A DNA stretch of 64,000 nt from Kitasatospora arboriphila. GTDB taxonomy: Bacteria > Actinomycetota > Actinomycetes > Mycobacteriales > Mycobacteriaceae. A program made the translations under genes and the position numbers. Below, in pieces: positions 54,301 to 62,840 of the stretch. The DNA lies in the NCBI RefSeq assembly GCF_000717275.1, contig NZ_JNYV01000015.1, positions 86,550 to 150,549 on the forward strand, read 5' to 3'. Every line of letters starts with the position of its first letter. Positions within the stretch are counted from its first letter, which is position 1. The notes beneath the pieces are model-generated. The model saw nothing but the letters and a program-made list of their open reading frames with translations, was not told where the DNA came from and did not search any database.

Positions 54301-55102
54301 CGGTATACACCCCCATGCGTCGCTCCAAGAAAGCGGAGAGCGCCTCGTGATGGTCGTCGCTGTGGTGGGAAAGTGCCTGCATCGCAGCCGATAGTTCCAG
54401 GAAAGAATCGAAGTCCTGGCGCCCGGATTCGCGCAACAGCCGCTTCGTGAAGCGGATCGAGTGTGGCGGATTCACCGCAATGCGCCGAGCCAGCGCGGCG
54501 GCGCTGGCCAACAGGGCTTCGGGCTCGACTATCTCTGATACCAGGCCCCACGCGAGGGCAGTAATAGCGTCGACGCGATCACCGGTGTAGGCCATTTCAG
54601 CCGCACGGGCTGGGCCGATGGCGCGGGGGAGTAGCCACGCGCCGCCGTCCCCGGGGATTATGCCAAGCTTCACGAAACTCTCCGCAAAGAATGCTGTAGT
54701 CGAAGCGATTCGAAGATCGCACATGAGCGCGAGGTCGCAGCCCGCCCCAACGGCTGGGCCGTTGATGGCGGCAACAATTGGCAATTCACACCCGTACACT
54801 GATCGAGCCAGTCTCTGAATACCGCGCCGGTAAGCATAGATCATCTCGTGGGGCTTACCAGCGAACATGCCTGTGCGGTTCACCATCGCGTTGAGGTCAC
54901 CACCGGCGGAGAATGCGCTGCCGGCGCCGGTGAGTATGACTACTCGAACGTCGGCGTCGGAGTTCACCTGGTCGACCAGATCGGTCAGCCGCGCGACGAC
55001 CTCAGGATCCGAAATTGGGTTACGTGTGTCCGGTAGGTTCAGAGTCCACGTGGCGATATGTCCATCTACGCTCGACAGTACCGTCTGCTCAACATCGGTC
55101 AA
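54293..55102 (-). CDS. Enoyl-CoA hydratase/isomerase (crotonase) 1
   Basis: This 269-aa crotonase has the oxyanion motifs AGSAFSAGGDLNAM and INGPAVGAGCDLAL, and FVKLGIIPGDGGAWLLPR; the Glu/Asp catalytic pair of ECH-1 is partly replaced (GDGGA), so hydratase or isomerase or hydrolase are all possible. It is the first gene of the leftward operon with the two dehydrogenases. A palindromic operator lies 36 bp before its start. Confidence 0.88.
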   Translation of the reverse strand: MTDVEQTVLSSVDGHIATWTLNLPDTRNPISDPEVVARLTDLVDQVNSDADVRVVILTGAGSAFSAGGDLNAMVNRTGMFAGKPHEMIYAYRRGIQRLARSVYGCELPIVAAINGPAVGAGCDLALMCDLRIASTTAFFAESFVKLGIIPGDGGAWLLPRAIGPARAAEMAYTGDRVDAITALAWGLVSEIVEPEALLASAAALARRIAVNPPHSIRFTKRLLRESGRQDFDSFLELSAAMQALSHHSDDHHEALSAFLERRMGVYTGA

Positions 55103-55137
55103 CTACCTCACCTCCTCGGTGTACGTAGAAACGGGTA

Positions 55138-55156
55138 CAACTATAATCATAGTAAC
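55138..55156 (-). promoter_or_regulatory. Operator-like palindrome of the crotonase/dehydrogenase operon
   Basis: ACTATAATCATAGT at 55140-55153 is a perfect 5-bp-arm inverted repeat with a 4-bp centre. Read on the minus strand it is GTTACTATGATTATAGTTG, matching TTACCATGATTATGGTAA of the P450 gene at 14 of 18 positions. Confidence 0.65.
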
Positions 55157-55160
55157 AGAA

Positions 55161-56555
55161 TCACGACTGGGGCGATAATTGCCGGGGAAGTTTACGATCG
55201 ACGGCAGTCAAGATAAGCACGAGGATTGTGATCACGATCAAGATGTCGGCGATCGAATGAAGTCCCGCATCAGTGGCGCCATCCTGGAACACAACACCGA
55301 TAACACTTCCTGACGCGATGGCGCCGACGTAGGTTGACGTTCGTAAAAGTCCTGCTGCGGTACCAGTTTCGGCCGAACTCGCTTGAGCGAAGACTGCGGA
55401 CTGGTTTCCGACCGAGGCTAGGCCGATGGCTACCCCAGCGACGGCGGTTAGGGCTATGGAGACGACGGCCGGCGCGTCCGCGTTCAGGAGGCGCAGGCCG
55501 ACCGCGGTGACGACGGCGACCCCGGCACTGATAATTAGCGGGACCCGAACCAGATTCCGTTTCGAGACGGGCCTGGTTACCAAAGCGCCTGCAATGCTCA
55601 TAGGCACGACGAGAAGGCCGGTTATCGTGGCAGATAATCCTTGTGCTTCCTGGAGCCACTGAGTGAGCCCATACATGACGGAGTACGCCACCAGCATTAT
55701 CCCGGCACTCCGGACGTACGTATTAGTCAGTGCGCGATTCTGAAAGAGCGACCTGACATCGATAAATGGGTGCTTGGCTCTCAATTCCCAAATAATCAGT
55801 CCTCCTGCGCAAATGCTGGCTGTGATTAGCCACGCCCATTCGGTCTCGGGCAGTGCAGTCAGGAAAATCACCAACGTTCCTAGCATGCTGCCGAAGAGTG
55901 CCATTCCTGCCACATCAAGGGCCGCCACTGTGCGTCTCCAACCGGATCGCTCGGTTGGTCGGTCTTTGGGCAACCAGTACCACCCCATTGCCGAAACAAG
56001 AAGTGCGATGGGGATGTTAATCCAGAACGTGGCTCGCCAACCCGCGAGGCTGACGAGTATGCCGCCGATCGGCAACCCTAAGAGGACGGTGACCTGACTG
56101 GAAATTACCAGTGCTCCCAAGACGCTACCGGGAGGCGTTGCAGTTTGTGTTGCTCGCTGCCGGATCATCAACATGGAAGTCGGGAATCCGGCAGAGGTGC
56201 CCATTCCCAGAAGAACTCGCGCGATCACTAGCATTGTGACATTGCTAGCCAACGCTCCGACGATTCCGCCAGACATTACTAGCGTTGTTCCGAGCAGGAA
56301 AACGCGTTTTGCACCGAAGTTTTCCGCTAGGCGCCCCATTGCAGGCTGCGCGATCGCGCTAGCGACATATAGCACCGTGACAAGTATCGCTACCTGCCCG
56401 ACCGAGACGTGCATGGCTCTGGCAATAGGAACCAGGGCTGTAGCGATGATAGAGCTATTGATGGGGTTGAGACCAGAACTGATAATCAAAGGTGTGGTAA
56501 ACCGCCAACCGAAGTTCTCTCCACCAAGTCTCGTTTCGGAAGTTGGTGTACTCAC
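55161..56555 (-). CDS. MFS transporter 2 (DHA2-like)
   Basis: This 464-aa protein has 12-14 hydrophobic segments and the MFS motif GRLAENFGAKRVF. It is a paralogue of the 43184-44605 protein (same opening, similar loop motif, the same Gly/Ala-rich later helices). Its start overlaps the MarR gene stop by 4 bp, so MarR controls it directly. Likely exports or imports the substrate or a toxic intermediate. Confidence 0.85.
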   Translation of the reverse strand: MSTPTSETRLGGENFGWRFTTPLIISSGLNPINSSIIATALVPIARAMHVSVGQVAILVTVLYVASAIAQPAMGRLAENFGAKRVFLLGTTLVMSGGIVGALASNVTMLVIARVLLGMGTSAGFPTSMLMIRQRATQTATPPGSVLGALVISSQVTVLLGLPIGGILVSLAGWRATFWINIPIALLVSAMGWYWLPKDRPTERSGWRRTVAALDVAGMALFGSMLGTLVIFLTALPETEWAWLITASICAGGLIIWELRAKHPFIDVRSLFQNRALTNTYVRSAGIMLVAYSVMYGLTQWLQEAQGLSATITGLLVVPMSIAGALVTRPVSKRNLVRVPLIISAGVAVVTAVGLRLLNADAPAVVSIALTAVAGVAIGLASVGNQSAVFAQASSAETGTAAGLLRTSTYVGAIASGSVIGVVFQDGATDAGLHSIADILIVITILVLILTAVDRKLPRQLSPQS

Positions 56556-57028
56556 TTCGCGCGCTCGTAGACCGGGACAGAGGCATCTCGTCTATCGGCT
56601 AACTGGGCCAGAATGGAGGTTGCTGCGATAAGGGTTTCGCGCTCGGTCGCGGTGATCTGGTGATCGATCGCCTGAGCGAGCCAGTCACGCCGCGATTTAA
56701 CAACGGTATCAATCAGTGCGCGCCCGATGTCCGTCGCCGATAACAACTTCTTACGTCCATCGTTGGGATCAGGCGTGCTGGTAATTAATTCGTCAGTCCG
56801 GAGCAGGCGAATAGTTTCAGCCATCGACTGGACGCGGACATGCTCGGCGCTAGCCAGGTCGCTGGTAGTAATTGTTCCGGCTTCGACGACGCGGCCCAGC
56901 GCCGACAACTGCGAGATTGTCAAGCCCCTGCTGACCATCGTTTGCTCGCCGCGCAACCGTGCTCTGAGACGGCTGATGGCGAGCGACAACTCGTGAGCGA
57001 TCTCGGAGGTTGGCTGATCGGCGTTCAT
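56552..57028 (-). CDS. MarR-family regulator 1
   Basis: This 158-aa protein has the winged-helix MarR layout: LAISRLRARLRGEQTMVSRG, LSALGRVVEAGTITTSDLA, MAETIRLLRTDELITSTPDP, DGRKKLLS (the wing). It precedes and overlaps the MFS gene and is divergent to crotonase 2, so it likely represses both. A close paralogue is at 61615-62088. Confidence 0.88.
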   Translation of the reverse strand: MNADQPTSEIAHELSLAISRLRARLRGEQTMVSRGLTISQLSALGRVVEAGTITTSDLASAEHVRVQSMAETIRLLRTDELITSTPDPNDGRKKLLSATDIGRALIDTVVKSRRDWLAQAIDHQITATERETLIAATSILAQLADRRDASVPVYERAK

Positions 57029-57118
57029 AGGGCAACGCTAACATTAATCGGTAAACTTAACAGGTTGCCTGACTACTTTGTCATCAACGTCACTGCACAG
57101 GCCAAGGAGTAGAACCGC
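57029..57118. promoter_or_regulatory. Divergent MarR-crotonase control region
   Basis: The 90-bp gap has an AT-rich stretch (TAACATTAATCGGTAAACTT at 57039-57058 region) and ACAGGTTGCCTG at 57060-57071, an imperfect palindrome also found at 45079-45091 and, in the form ACAGGTAACCTGG, at 58937-58949. One of them is likely the MarR site. Confidence 0.5.
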
Positions 57119-57892
57119 ATGGATCCCGAACTGGTGGTATCAGACAGAGGACACGTCCGTACGTTCAGGCTTGACCGCCCCCAGAGCCTCAACGCCCTGT
57201 CATTCGGTCTACAGCGCGAACTGGCAGAGAGACTGGTCGAGGCAGACGCAACTGAGATGGTGAGGGTGATCGTCCTCACCGGATCGGGCAATCGGGCCTT
57301 CTGCCCCGGCATCGATCTCAAAGAAGTTGGTCTGCCATCGGCCGGCTCGTGGAAGGGGCCCTACGCGCAGCCGCACAAGTCGTTGTGGGAGGTGGTCTCG
57401 GAAGTTTCTAAACCTACGATCGCTGCGCTGAACGGACTTGCGGTCGGCGGCGGCTTCGAACTTGCCCTTGCCTGCGATTTGATAGTCGCTGTGAAGGGTG
57501 CGATCGTCGGACTTCCCGAGGCGAAAATCGGGCTGGCTGCTTCCTTTGGATCGGCGGTATTGGCCCGCCGGATGCCGTACGCCGCAGCGTGCGAGATCCT
57601 GTTCACTGGTAAATTACGCCCGATTGACGAGCTCGTTCAGTGGGGACTGGTCACGAAGGTCGTCAATGCCGATCAACTGGCCAGCGAAGTCGAAGCTCTG
57701 GCCGACATGATAGCGTCAAACGCCCCGCTAAGTGTGCGGAGGATGAAGGCGACTATGACGAAGGGTGCGACCCTACCGCTGATGGCGGCCGTCAGACTGG
57801 ACAGTGGGCCAGACCCCTACACATCATCTGACCGGACTGAGGGTGTGCAAGCCTTCTTGGAGAAGCGTGCTCCGAACTGGGTCGGCCATTGA
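57119..57892 (+). CDS. Enoyl-CoA hydratase/isomerase (crotonase) 2
   Basis: This 257-aa crotonase has NALSFGLQRELAERL, GNRAFCPGIDLKEV and LNGLAVGGGFELALACD for the CoA and oxyanion site, and GLPEAKIGLAASFGSAVL with Glu in the first catalytic place but not the second. The C-terminus AFLEKRAPNW is usual. It faces the MarR gene and likely works in the same CoA pathway as crotonase 1. Confidence 0.88.
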   Translation: MDPELVVSDRGHVRTFRLDRPQSLNALSFGLQRELAERLVEADATEMVRVIVLTGSGNRAFCPGIDLKEVGLPSAGSWKGPYAQPHKSLWEVVSEVSKPTIAALNGLAVGGGFELALACDLIVAVKGAIVGLPEAKIGLAASFGSAVLARRMPYAAACEILFTGKLRPIDELVQWGLVTKVVNADQLASEVEALADMIASNAPLSVRRMKATMTKGATLPLMAAVRLDSGPDPYTSSDRTEGVQAFLEKRAPNWVGH

Positions 57893-57915
57893 TCGGTGCC
57901 GACTCCAAACCGTAG

Positions 57916-58689
57916 TCAGTAACCATTCCGGCCGGACGCGGCGATTGACGCCGCCCAGGGCCGAGAAGGCAGGTCGCGGTATGCGGCCTTCCACGCTTTA
58001 TTTCCTTCGTCGAGGTGCTTGCGCATCTCTCGTTCGGCCGCTTCTTCATCGCGGGCACGAAACGCCCTGATGAGTCGCTCATGCGCTTTGACAGCGTTGG
58101 CCCGGTGCTGGTGGGTGAAGTCGCCCGCGACGACGCCGAACGCTAATCCGTCGGCGACGGACTCGAGCATGGCCGTTAGCAGTTCGAGTACCGGACTGTT
58201 TGCAGCTGCGGCAATTTCTTCGTGAAACTCGACGTTGCGGGCTCGGAACACGTCACGTTCATCGATGTTTTCGGCAATGTCCTTGTTGATGAGCTTGAGA
58301 CGCTCGACGGTGGCGTCGTCCATGTTCGACGCAGCCATACGTGCCAGCATCGGTTCGAGTGCTTGCCGAGCCTCGAAGAGTTTCGAGAACGGAACGTCCC
58401 TGTACTGCATTAGCAGCGTCAGCGCTTCGCCGAGATCGGCTGCGCGAGGTTGCCGAACGACCGGCCCACCGTCGCGACCCGCGCGGATTGTGAGAATTCC
58501 GCGGCTTTCCAAGAGGCGGAGCGCTTCGCGAAGCGTACTTCTGCCGACCTTGTACTCTTCGAGCATCAGCTTTTCGTTGGGCAGTCTGGTGCCCTCAAGT
58601 AAATTTTGGCTGACAATCTGATCGGTGATGGCGCGCGCTACTAGCTCTGACTGTTTTATTGGCCTCTGCACGCCGCCACTCATTGACAC
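57916..58689 (-). CDS. GntR/FadR-family regulator
   Basis: This 257-aa protein starts at GTG 58689 or ATG 58683. The winged-helix is TRLPNEKLMLEEYKVGRSTL, REALRLLESRGILTIRAG (about 33-72); the C-terminal all-helical FCD ligand domain (RQALEPMLARMAA, VEFHEEIAAAANSPVLELL) usually has a metal site with Asp and His residues. FadR-type proteins of catabolic clusters respond to organic acids or acyl-CoA. Convergent with crotonase 2. Confidence 0.88.
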   Translation of the reverse strand: MSMSGGVQRPIKQSELVARAITDQIVSQNLLEGTRLPNEKLMLEEYKVGRSTLREALRLLESRGILTIRAGRDGGPVVRQPRAADLGEALTLLMQYRDVPFSKLFEARQALEPMLARMAASNMDDATVERLKLINKDIAENIDERDVFRARNVEFHEEIAAAANSPVLELLTAMLESVADGLAFGVVAGDFTHQHRANAVKAHERLIRAFRARDEEAAEREMRKHLDEGNKAWKAAYRDLPSRPWAASIAASGRNGY

Positions 58690-58972
58690 TCACTCCCCGG
58701 ACGGCCTTGCCGGCGCCCATCAGTTCGATCTCCCCAGCGCTTAGACGCACCACACGGCCAAGGCACGTCGGCACGTTAACTGTACCGGTCTGGGTGCCTC
58801 TCTGACCATTATCGGCATACTTTAACTCATTCATGTCTATGTCGCGCCCAGCACGCCGGAAAGCTGAGCTTCCGTGGCAACACTGTCGCATCAGTCCGAA
58901 GACCGTAAGGCTTCCTGGCTTTCGTAGGTACACCACACAGGTAACCTGGTGATCTCGACCTTAGTTGTCTCC

Positions 58973-59737
58973 TTAGAGTGACACGGCACCTCCGTCGACC
59001 CGCAGAGTCGTCCCGGTCGTGTAGCTCGCCAGGTCGCCGGCGAGGTACAACACCGCTGAGGCGACTTCGTCGCCACGCCCGAGACGGCCCATGGGTGTTC
59101 CGTTTAGAAGGTTCCCAATGCGATCGGCCGGAGTCGAGGCCCCCATGCCGATTTCCATGGCGCCAGGCGCAATCGCATTGACTCGGATTCCGTCAGTTGC
59201 CCATTCTTTGGCGAGAATCATTGTGACGGCCTGCGTGGACGCCTTCGACGAACGGTACAGCAGGGAGCCGGGGCCGCTCACCCACAAACCGATTGAGACC
59301 AGATTGATTATGCTGGAGTTGCCTGCATCGCGAAGGTGCGGATAGGCCCGCTGACTCAGGAAGAAAGCACTCTTGGCGTTGATGTCGTGGACCGAGTCGT
59401 AGAGTTCCTCGGTGATATCGGCGGCTGCGCTTCGCCGAGTAATGCCAGCGTTATTGACCAGTACATCGAGGCGACCGAAGCGTTCAATCGCAGTGGTGAC
59501 GACGCGGTCGCGGGCGTCGGCACCGGTGATGTCGGCTGTAACCCCCACGGCCTGACCGCCTGCAGCGATTACTGACTCCGCGAGATTCTCTGTTTTGTTC
59601 TTAGATCGCCCGACAATCACCACCGAGGCGCCGTGCTCCGCGAGTGCGCGTACTACATATTCACCGATGCCACCAGTACCGCCGGTAACAATCGCGACCT
59701 TGTCTGTTAATCCGAAGGTTGTCTTTGAGTCGGCCAT
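58973..59737 (-). CDS. SDR-family oxidoreductase 2
   Basis: This 254-aa SDR has the TGGTGGIG cofactor motif (about 18-25), NNAG, the YxxxK pair as YRSSK and the end RVDGGAVSL. A basic residue in VIVGRSKNK after strand 2 favours NADP(H). It is downstream of the MmgE/PrpD gene (61 bp) on the same strand and likely in the same operon. Confidence 0.88.
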   Translation of the reverse strand: MADSKTTFGLTDKVAIVTGGTGGIGEYVVRALAEHGASVVIVGRSKNKTENLAESVIAAGGQAVGVTADITGADARDRVVTTAIERFGRLDVLVNNAGITRRSAAADITEELYDSVHDINAKSAFFLSQRAYPHLRDAGNSSIINLVSIGLWVSGPGSLLYRSSKASTQAVTMILAKEWATDGIRVNAIAPGAMEIGMGASTPADRIGNLLNGTPMGRLGRGDEVASAVLYLAGDLASYTTGTTLRVDGGAVSL

Positions 59738-59798
59738 CGAGCCCCTCTCGGTCTCGTTCGAACGCGCATCTGGAGCGGCGGTGGGAGCCGATCGGTAA

Positions 59799-61172
59799 TC
59801 ACAGCGGGTTCAGCAGGGCAACTAGTGGCTCAATATCGTCCATATATTCAATGTTGTGCACCATCTCGATAATTCGACTCTTATTGCTCTCCGGCAGAAT
59901 GCCTTCAGTGTTCGCATGAAATTTCGCCTCGATATCGGCGTCGGAAACGGGGTCAGTAGTGTGGCCATGAAAACCGTGTTGCAGGCGCCCGAGGATGCGA
60001 CCGTCAGCCATCGTTATTCGGACGTCGGCGCAGAGCAAGGGTGCATCGGCAGCAAACTCCATGGCGAAGGGACGCACTTTGCTTGCCACAACCAGGATGT
60101 CGGGATTGCTCCACACTTCTGAATCGAGGTAGTCGGCTGGTGCTGACGCGCCGGTCACTAATCGGAGCGCAAGCGCAAAAGCGAGGCTGAAGTGCGCGGC
60201 AAGGCTGTCAGTGGGTTCAATGATGTTACCTCCATGACTCACCGCGAACGCTGGCAAGCCCACGTCGATTTTCTCGATTTCGCGCCAATTGATCCGTTCT
60301 GTTGTTGCTACGTCGGCGACGACTTCGAGGGCAGGCAGCACCGTGCCGACGCCTGGATTAAGCCGAAAAAAGGTATCAGTGATATACCAGGTATTCCAGG
60401 CGTCATCGGGAATTGATGCTTCGGATGTGCCCGCCATCAGTCGAAATAACCCGCTTGTGCCCTCGAAGATCGTCGACGGGCCCGTCACGCCATCGATGGC
60501 CAGTTGTAGTGCCTCGATTCCGGCTCGAGCTGCCGAGCCAGTGTACTGACGTTTGACCTCGCCGCCGGCCCTGTCGTACTCCATCGGGCCGGAGGCATCG
60601 CCGGCCGCGACGCCGAACGCGTGAGCTAATACCACCTCATCGGCACGGAGAATTGACCCGGCCGCCGCAGTTGCCGCAAACGGTCCCATGGCGCGCGGCA
60701 GGTGCCACCCCCGTTCCATTAGAGGTACAGATACTGCAGTACCCAGAAGTGACTGCACCTGTTGCCCGACCACCGTGCCGAGTAGGAGGTCCGAACCTGG
60801 TCGATGGTGGGCTTCAACGACGGCGAGCGAGGTGGGTACGACAATTGATGCGGAGTGCCACGGCAACATGTTGCATTCGTCAAATTCCATACTGGCAGCG
60901 AAGGTACCGTTTACGTAAGCAGCGCTCGCCATCGTCGAGCGAAATCCCGTCGCGGTGATCGTAGATTCGGCGCGGGATCCGGCACTCTCGACAAGACGCC
61001 GTTGCGGTTGCACGTGGCGAAGGGTCGACCCCCTCACTTGCAAGCCTAGTGAATCAATGATCAGCCGCTTCGCGAAGAGTGAAACGTCGGACGGGAAATC
61101 CGAGACGTGTTGCGTCGTCGCCCAATTCGCCAGTCTTTCGGATACGGTCATAGTGAGACTAGACGCGACCAT
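59799..61172 (-). CDS. MmgE/PrpD-family protein
   Basis: This 457-aa protein starts at ATG 61172, with AGGGAG in front. It follows the MmgE/PrpD pattern: ERLANWATTQHV, AKRLIIDSLGLQVRGS, AAYVNGTFAASMEFDECNML, GWHLPRAMGPFAATAAAG, GFHGHTTDPVSDADIEAKF. The family includes 2-methylcitrate dehydratase and other dehydratases/lyases. It likely dehydrates or opens a hydroxy-acid intermediate. First gene of the operon with SDR 2. Confidence 0.87.
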   Translation of the reverse strand: MVASSLTMTVSERLANWATTQHVSDFPSDVSLFAKRLIIDSLGLQVRGSTLRHVQPQRRLVESAGSRAESTITATGFRSTMASAAYVNGTFAASMEFDECNMLPWHSASIVVPTSLAVVEAHHRPGSDLLLGTVVGQQVQSLLGTAVSVPLMERGWHLPRAMGPFAATAAAGSILRADEVVLAHAFGVAAGDASGPMEYDRAGGEVKRQYTGSAARAGIEALQLAIDGVTGPSTIFEGTSGLFRLMAGTSEASIPDDAWNTWYITDTFFRLNPGVGTVLPALEVVADVATTERINWREIEKIDVGLPAFAVSHGGNIIEPTDSLAAHFSLAFALALRLVTGASAPADYLDSEVWSNPDILVVASKVRPFAMEFAADAPLLCADVRITMADGRILGRLQHGFHGHTTDPVSDADIEAKFHANTEGILPESNKSRIIEMVHNIEYMDDIEPLVALLNPL

Positions 61173-61614
61173 ATATTGCTCCCTTGTTTAGGTGGGGTAT
61201 TCCTCCCACGTCCTCAACCCTTATCAGCAGCAACTGCCATGAGTCGCCGAACTAGGCGGACGAACTCAGCGCACGGCCTCATGGTGGGTGCGGATTCTGA
61301 TCAAGTATGTAATAATAATCACAATTTAGTGTTGGTTGGCTCGTACGTCAAGACTTGCTAGCGCCTGCGTCATCGAGCACGTTCCTGCCGCTGATATCCA
61401 TGGAGGTTCTGTGGTCTTCGCCGCCCGCCCTAACGAGTATCGATTCCGGAGTTTGTCCGCAGGTTCGACACGCAAATCACTAGGACGCGCGGCGTGGTAC
61501 GGCATAGATTTTCGCACCACTTCTCGGGCGACGGCGTCAACCATAAGCCCAGCGAGCGACGGCACCAGGCCGGTGCGGGGCTGACCCTACGGTGTGATCG
61601 AACTCGGCGAAGTC
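61173..61614. other. Intergenic region upstream of the MmgE/PrpD gene
   Basis: No gene is supported. GTAATAATAATCAC at 61308-61321 is an imperfect palindrome on an AT-rich background, the only likely control site. It shares the TGATTAT core with the P450 operator, weakly. Confidence 0.45.
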
Positions 61615-62088
61615 CTACTCTGACGTGGCGGAGGCCGCATCGCTTTCAAGTTCGGCGAGTCTCAGCAGCACGGCGATTGTGGGCTCCAGGGCCTTGCGCT
61701 CGTGTGCCGTCACGTGGTTGTCGATCGCTTCGGCGAGCCAGGTTCTGCGGGAGGTATTGATTTTCCTGACGAGGTCTCGGCCTGCCTCGGTCGAGTACAG
61801 CAGAACTTTACGGCGGTCCCCGGGGTCGGGCTGGCCAGCAATGAGACCATCGTCTTTAAGCGCCTTGACTGTTTCAGCCATGGACTGCGCGCGGACGTGT
61901 TCGGCGTGAGCGAGTGAACTTGCTGTCAGGGGCCCGTGTTCGACGATTCGACCCAAAGCTGCTAGTTGAGACACGGTCTGACCGGACGTTACTGACGACT
62001 GCTCCACACGCAATCGTGCCCGGAGCCTCGAAACGGCCAGGGCGAGGTCCATCGCGAGCGCGGCCGTTGGAGTCTCTGACTTGAGCAT
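61615..62088 (-). CDS. MarR-family regulator 2
   Basis: This 157-aa protein is a paralogue of the 56552-57028 MarR: SRLRARLRVEQSSVTSGQTV, LAALGRIVEHGPLTASSLAH, AQSMAETVKALKDDGLIA and PGDRRKVLLYSTEAG. It has no MFS gene behind it, in contrast to MarR 1. It probably controls a nearby unit, or the MFS gene 1 now 17 kb away. Confidence 0.87.
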   Translation of the reverse strand: MLKSETPTAALAMDLALAVSRLRARLRVEQSSVTSGQTVSQLAALGRIVEHGPLTASSLAHAEHVRAQSMAETVKALKDDGLIAGQPDPGDRRKVLLYSTEAGRDLVRKINTSRRTWLAEAIDNHVTAHERKALEPTIAVLLRLAELESDAASATSE

Positions 62089-62420
62089 TATTCAATCCTA
62101 CGGTCTGCGCAGCCTGGGTCTGAGCTAGTCGAACAGAGGATTGGGAGGCCTGCCCTGGCGAAAAGCGTCAATGCCCGCCTTCGGTTCACCGGGGTGAGAA
62201 TTTGTTACTACTATAGGTATACTTGCTAAGATGTGACCGTGATCACGACAAGCAGGAGTTTGGATAGCGCGTTCGGTGGTGCGCACGCCATAGCCGCTGA
62301 TGGGATGAGCGCTGGACGGCGGCGTCTCACGGGTCGCGAAGTGCGCGACAGGCGCCTCACGCGCCGGACAAGAGGTCGGTCGCTTGTGGGCTCAAGCGTC
62401 CTTCAGCCGTTTCGGACTCC
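62089..62420. other. Intergenic region upstream of MarR 2
   Basis: The stretch TTGTTACTACTATAGGTATACTTGC around 62200-62227 (here as GTTACTACTATAGGTATAC) is AT-rich and partly palindromic, a likely promoter or operator. No gene is supported. Confidence 0.4.
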
Positions 62421-62597
62421 ATGAGCGCAGACGAGCAGCAGAGGTTCGAGCAGGCGTTCATGACGTATGCTCCGGAACTCGATTTATGGGTGGCAGGTTT
62501 CGAGTGGCGTGTCCGAATCTGGCACAGTGTCCGGAAGCTGCGCAATCGATTCGTCAGGATCGCAGACGGCCAGCGGCGCGGAGTTCGGGGTAAGTAG
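62421..62597 (+). CDS. Possible 58-aa small protein
   Basis: An ATG at 62421 opens a 58-aa frame starting MSADEQQRFEQAF and ending RRGVRGK. It is helical, with a Trp-containing middle (DLWVAGFEWRVRIW) and a basic C-terminus. There is no clear ribosome site and no family I know. It could be real, as it is the only frame with protein-like composition between MarR 2 and SDR 3. Confidence 0.3.
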   Translation: MSADEQQRFEQAFMTYAPELDLWVAGFEWRVRIWHSVRKLRNRFVRIADGQRRGVRGK

Positions 62598-62840
62598 CGG
62601 CAGCGCGCCGAAATAGCCGGGGCCTTTCGACCGCCTTGTGCCTCGAGTGCGGTGCAGAATTGAGTCGTTAGCAGCTCAGCGCCCCGCCGTGATCAGTTCA
62701 ACCATGCTAACCGGCGAGGTCCACCACGATGAAACCGCAAGAGCTCCGCGAACCATTAGGTCGAAACCGAACCCGATGGTTCGCAGCCACAGTCCATGTC
62801 GCCGGCAGATGAGCGGCAATATTGATTAGGATAGTTGAGA

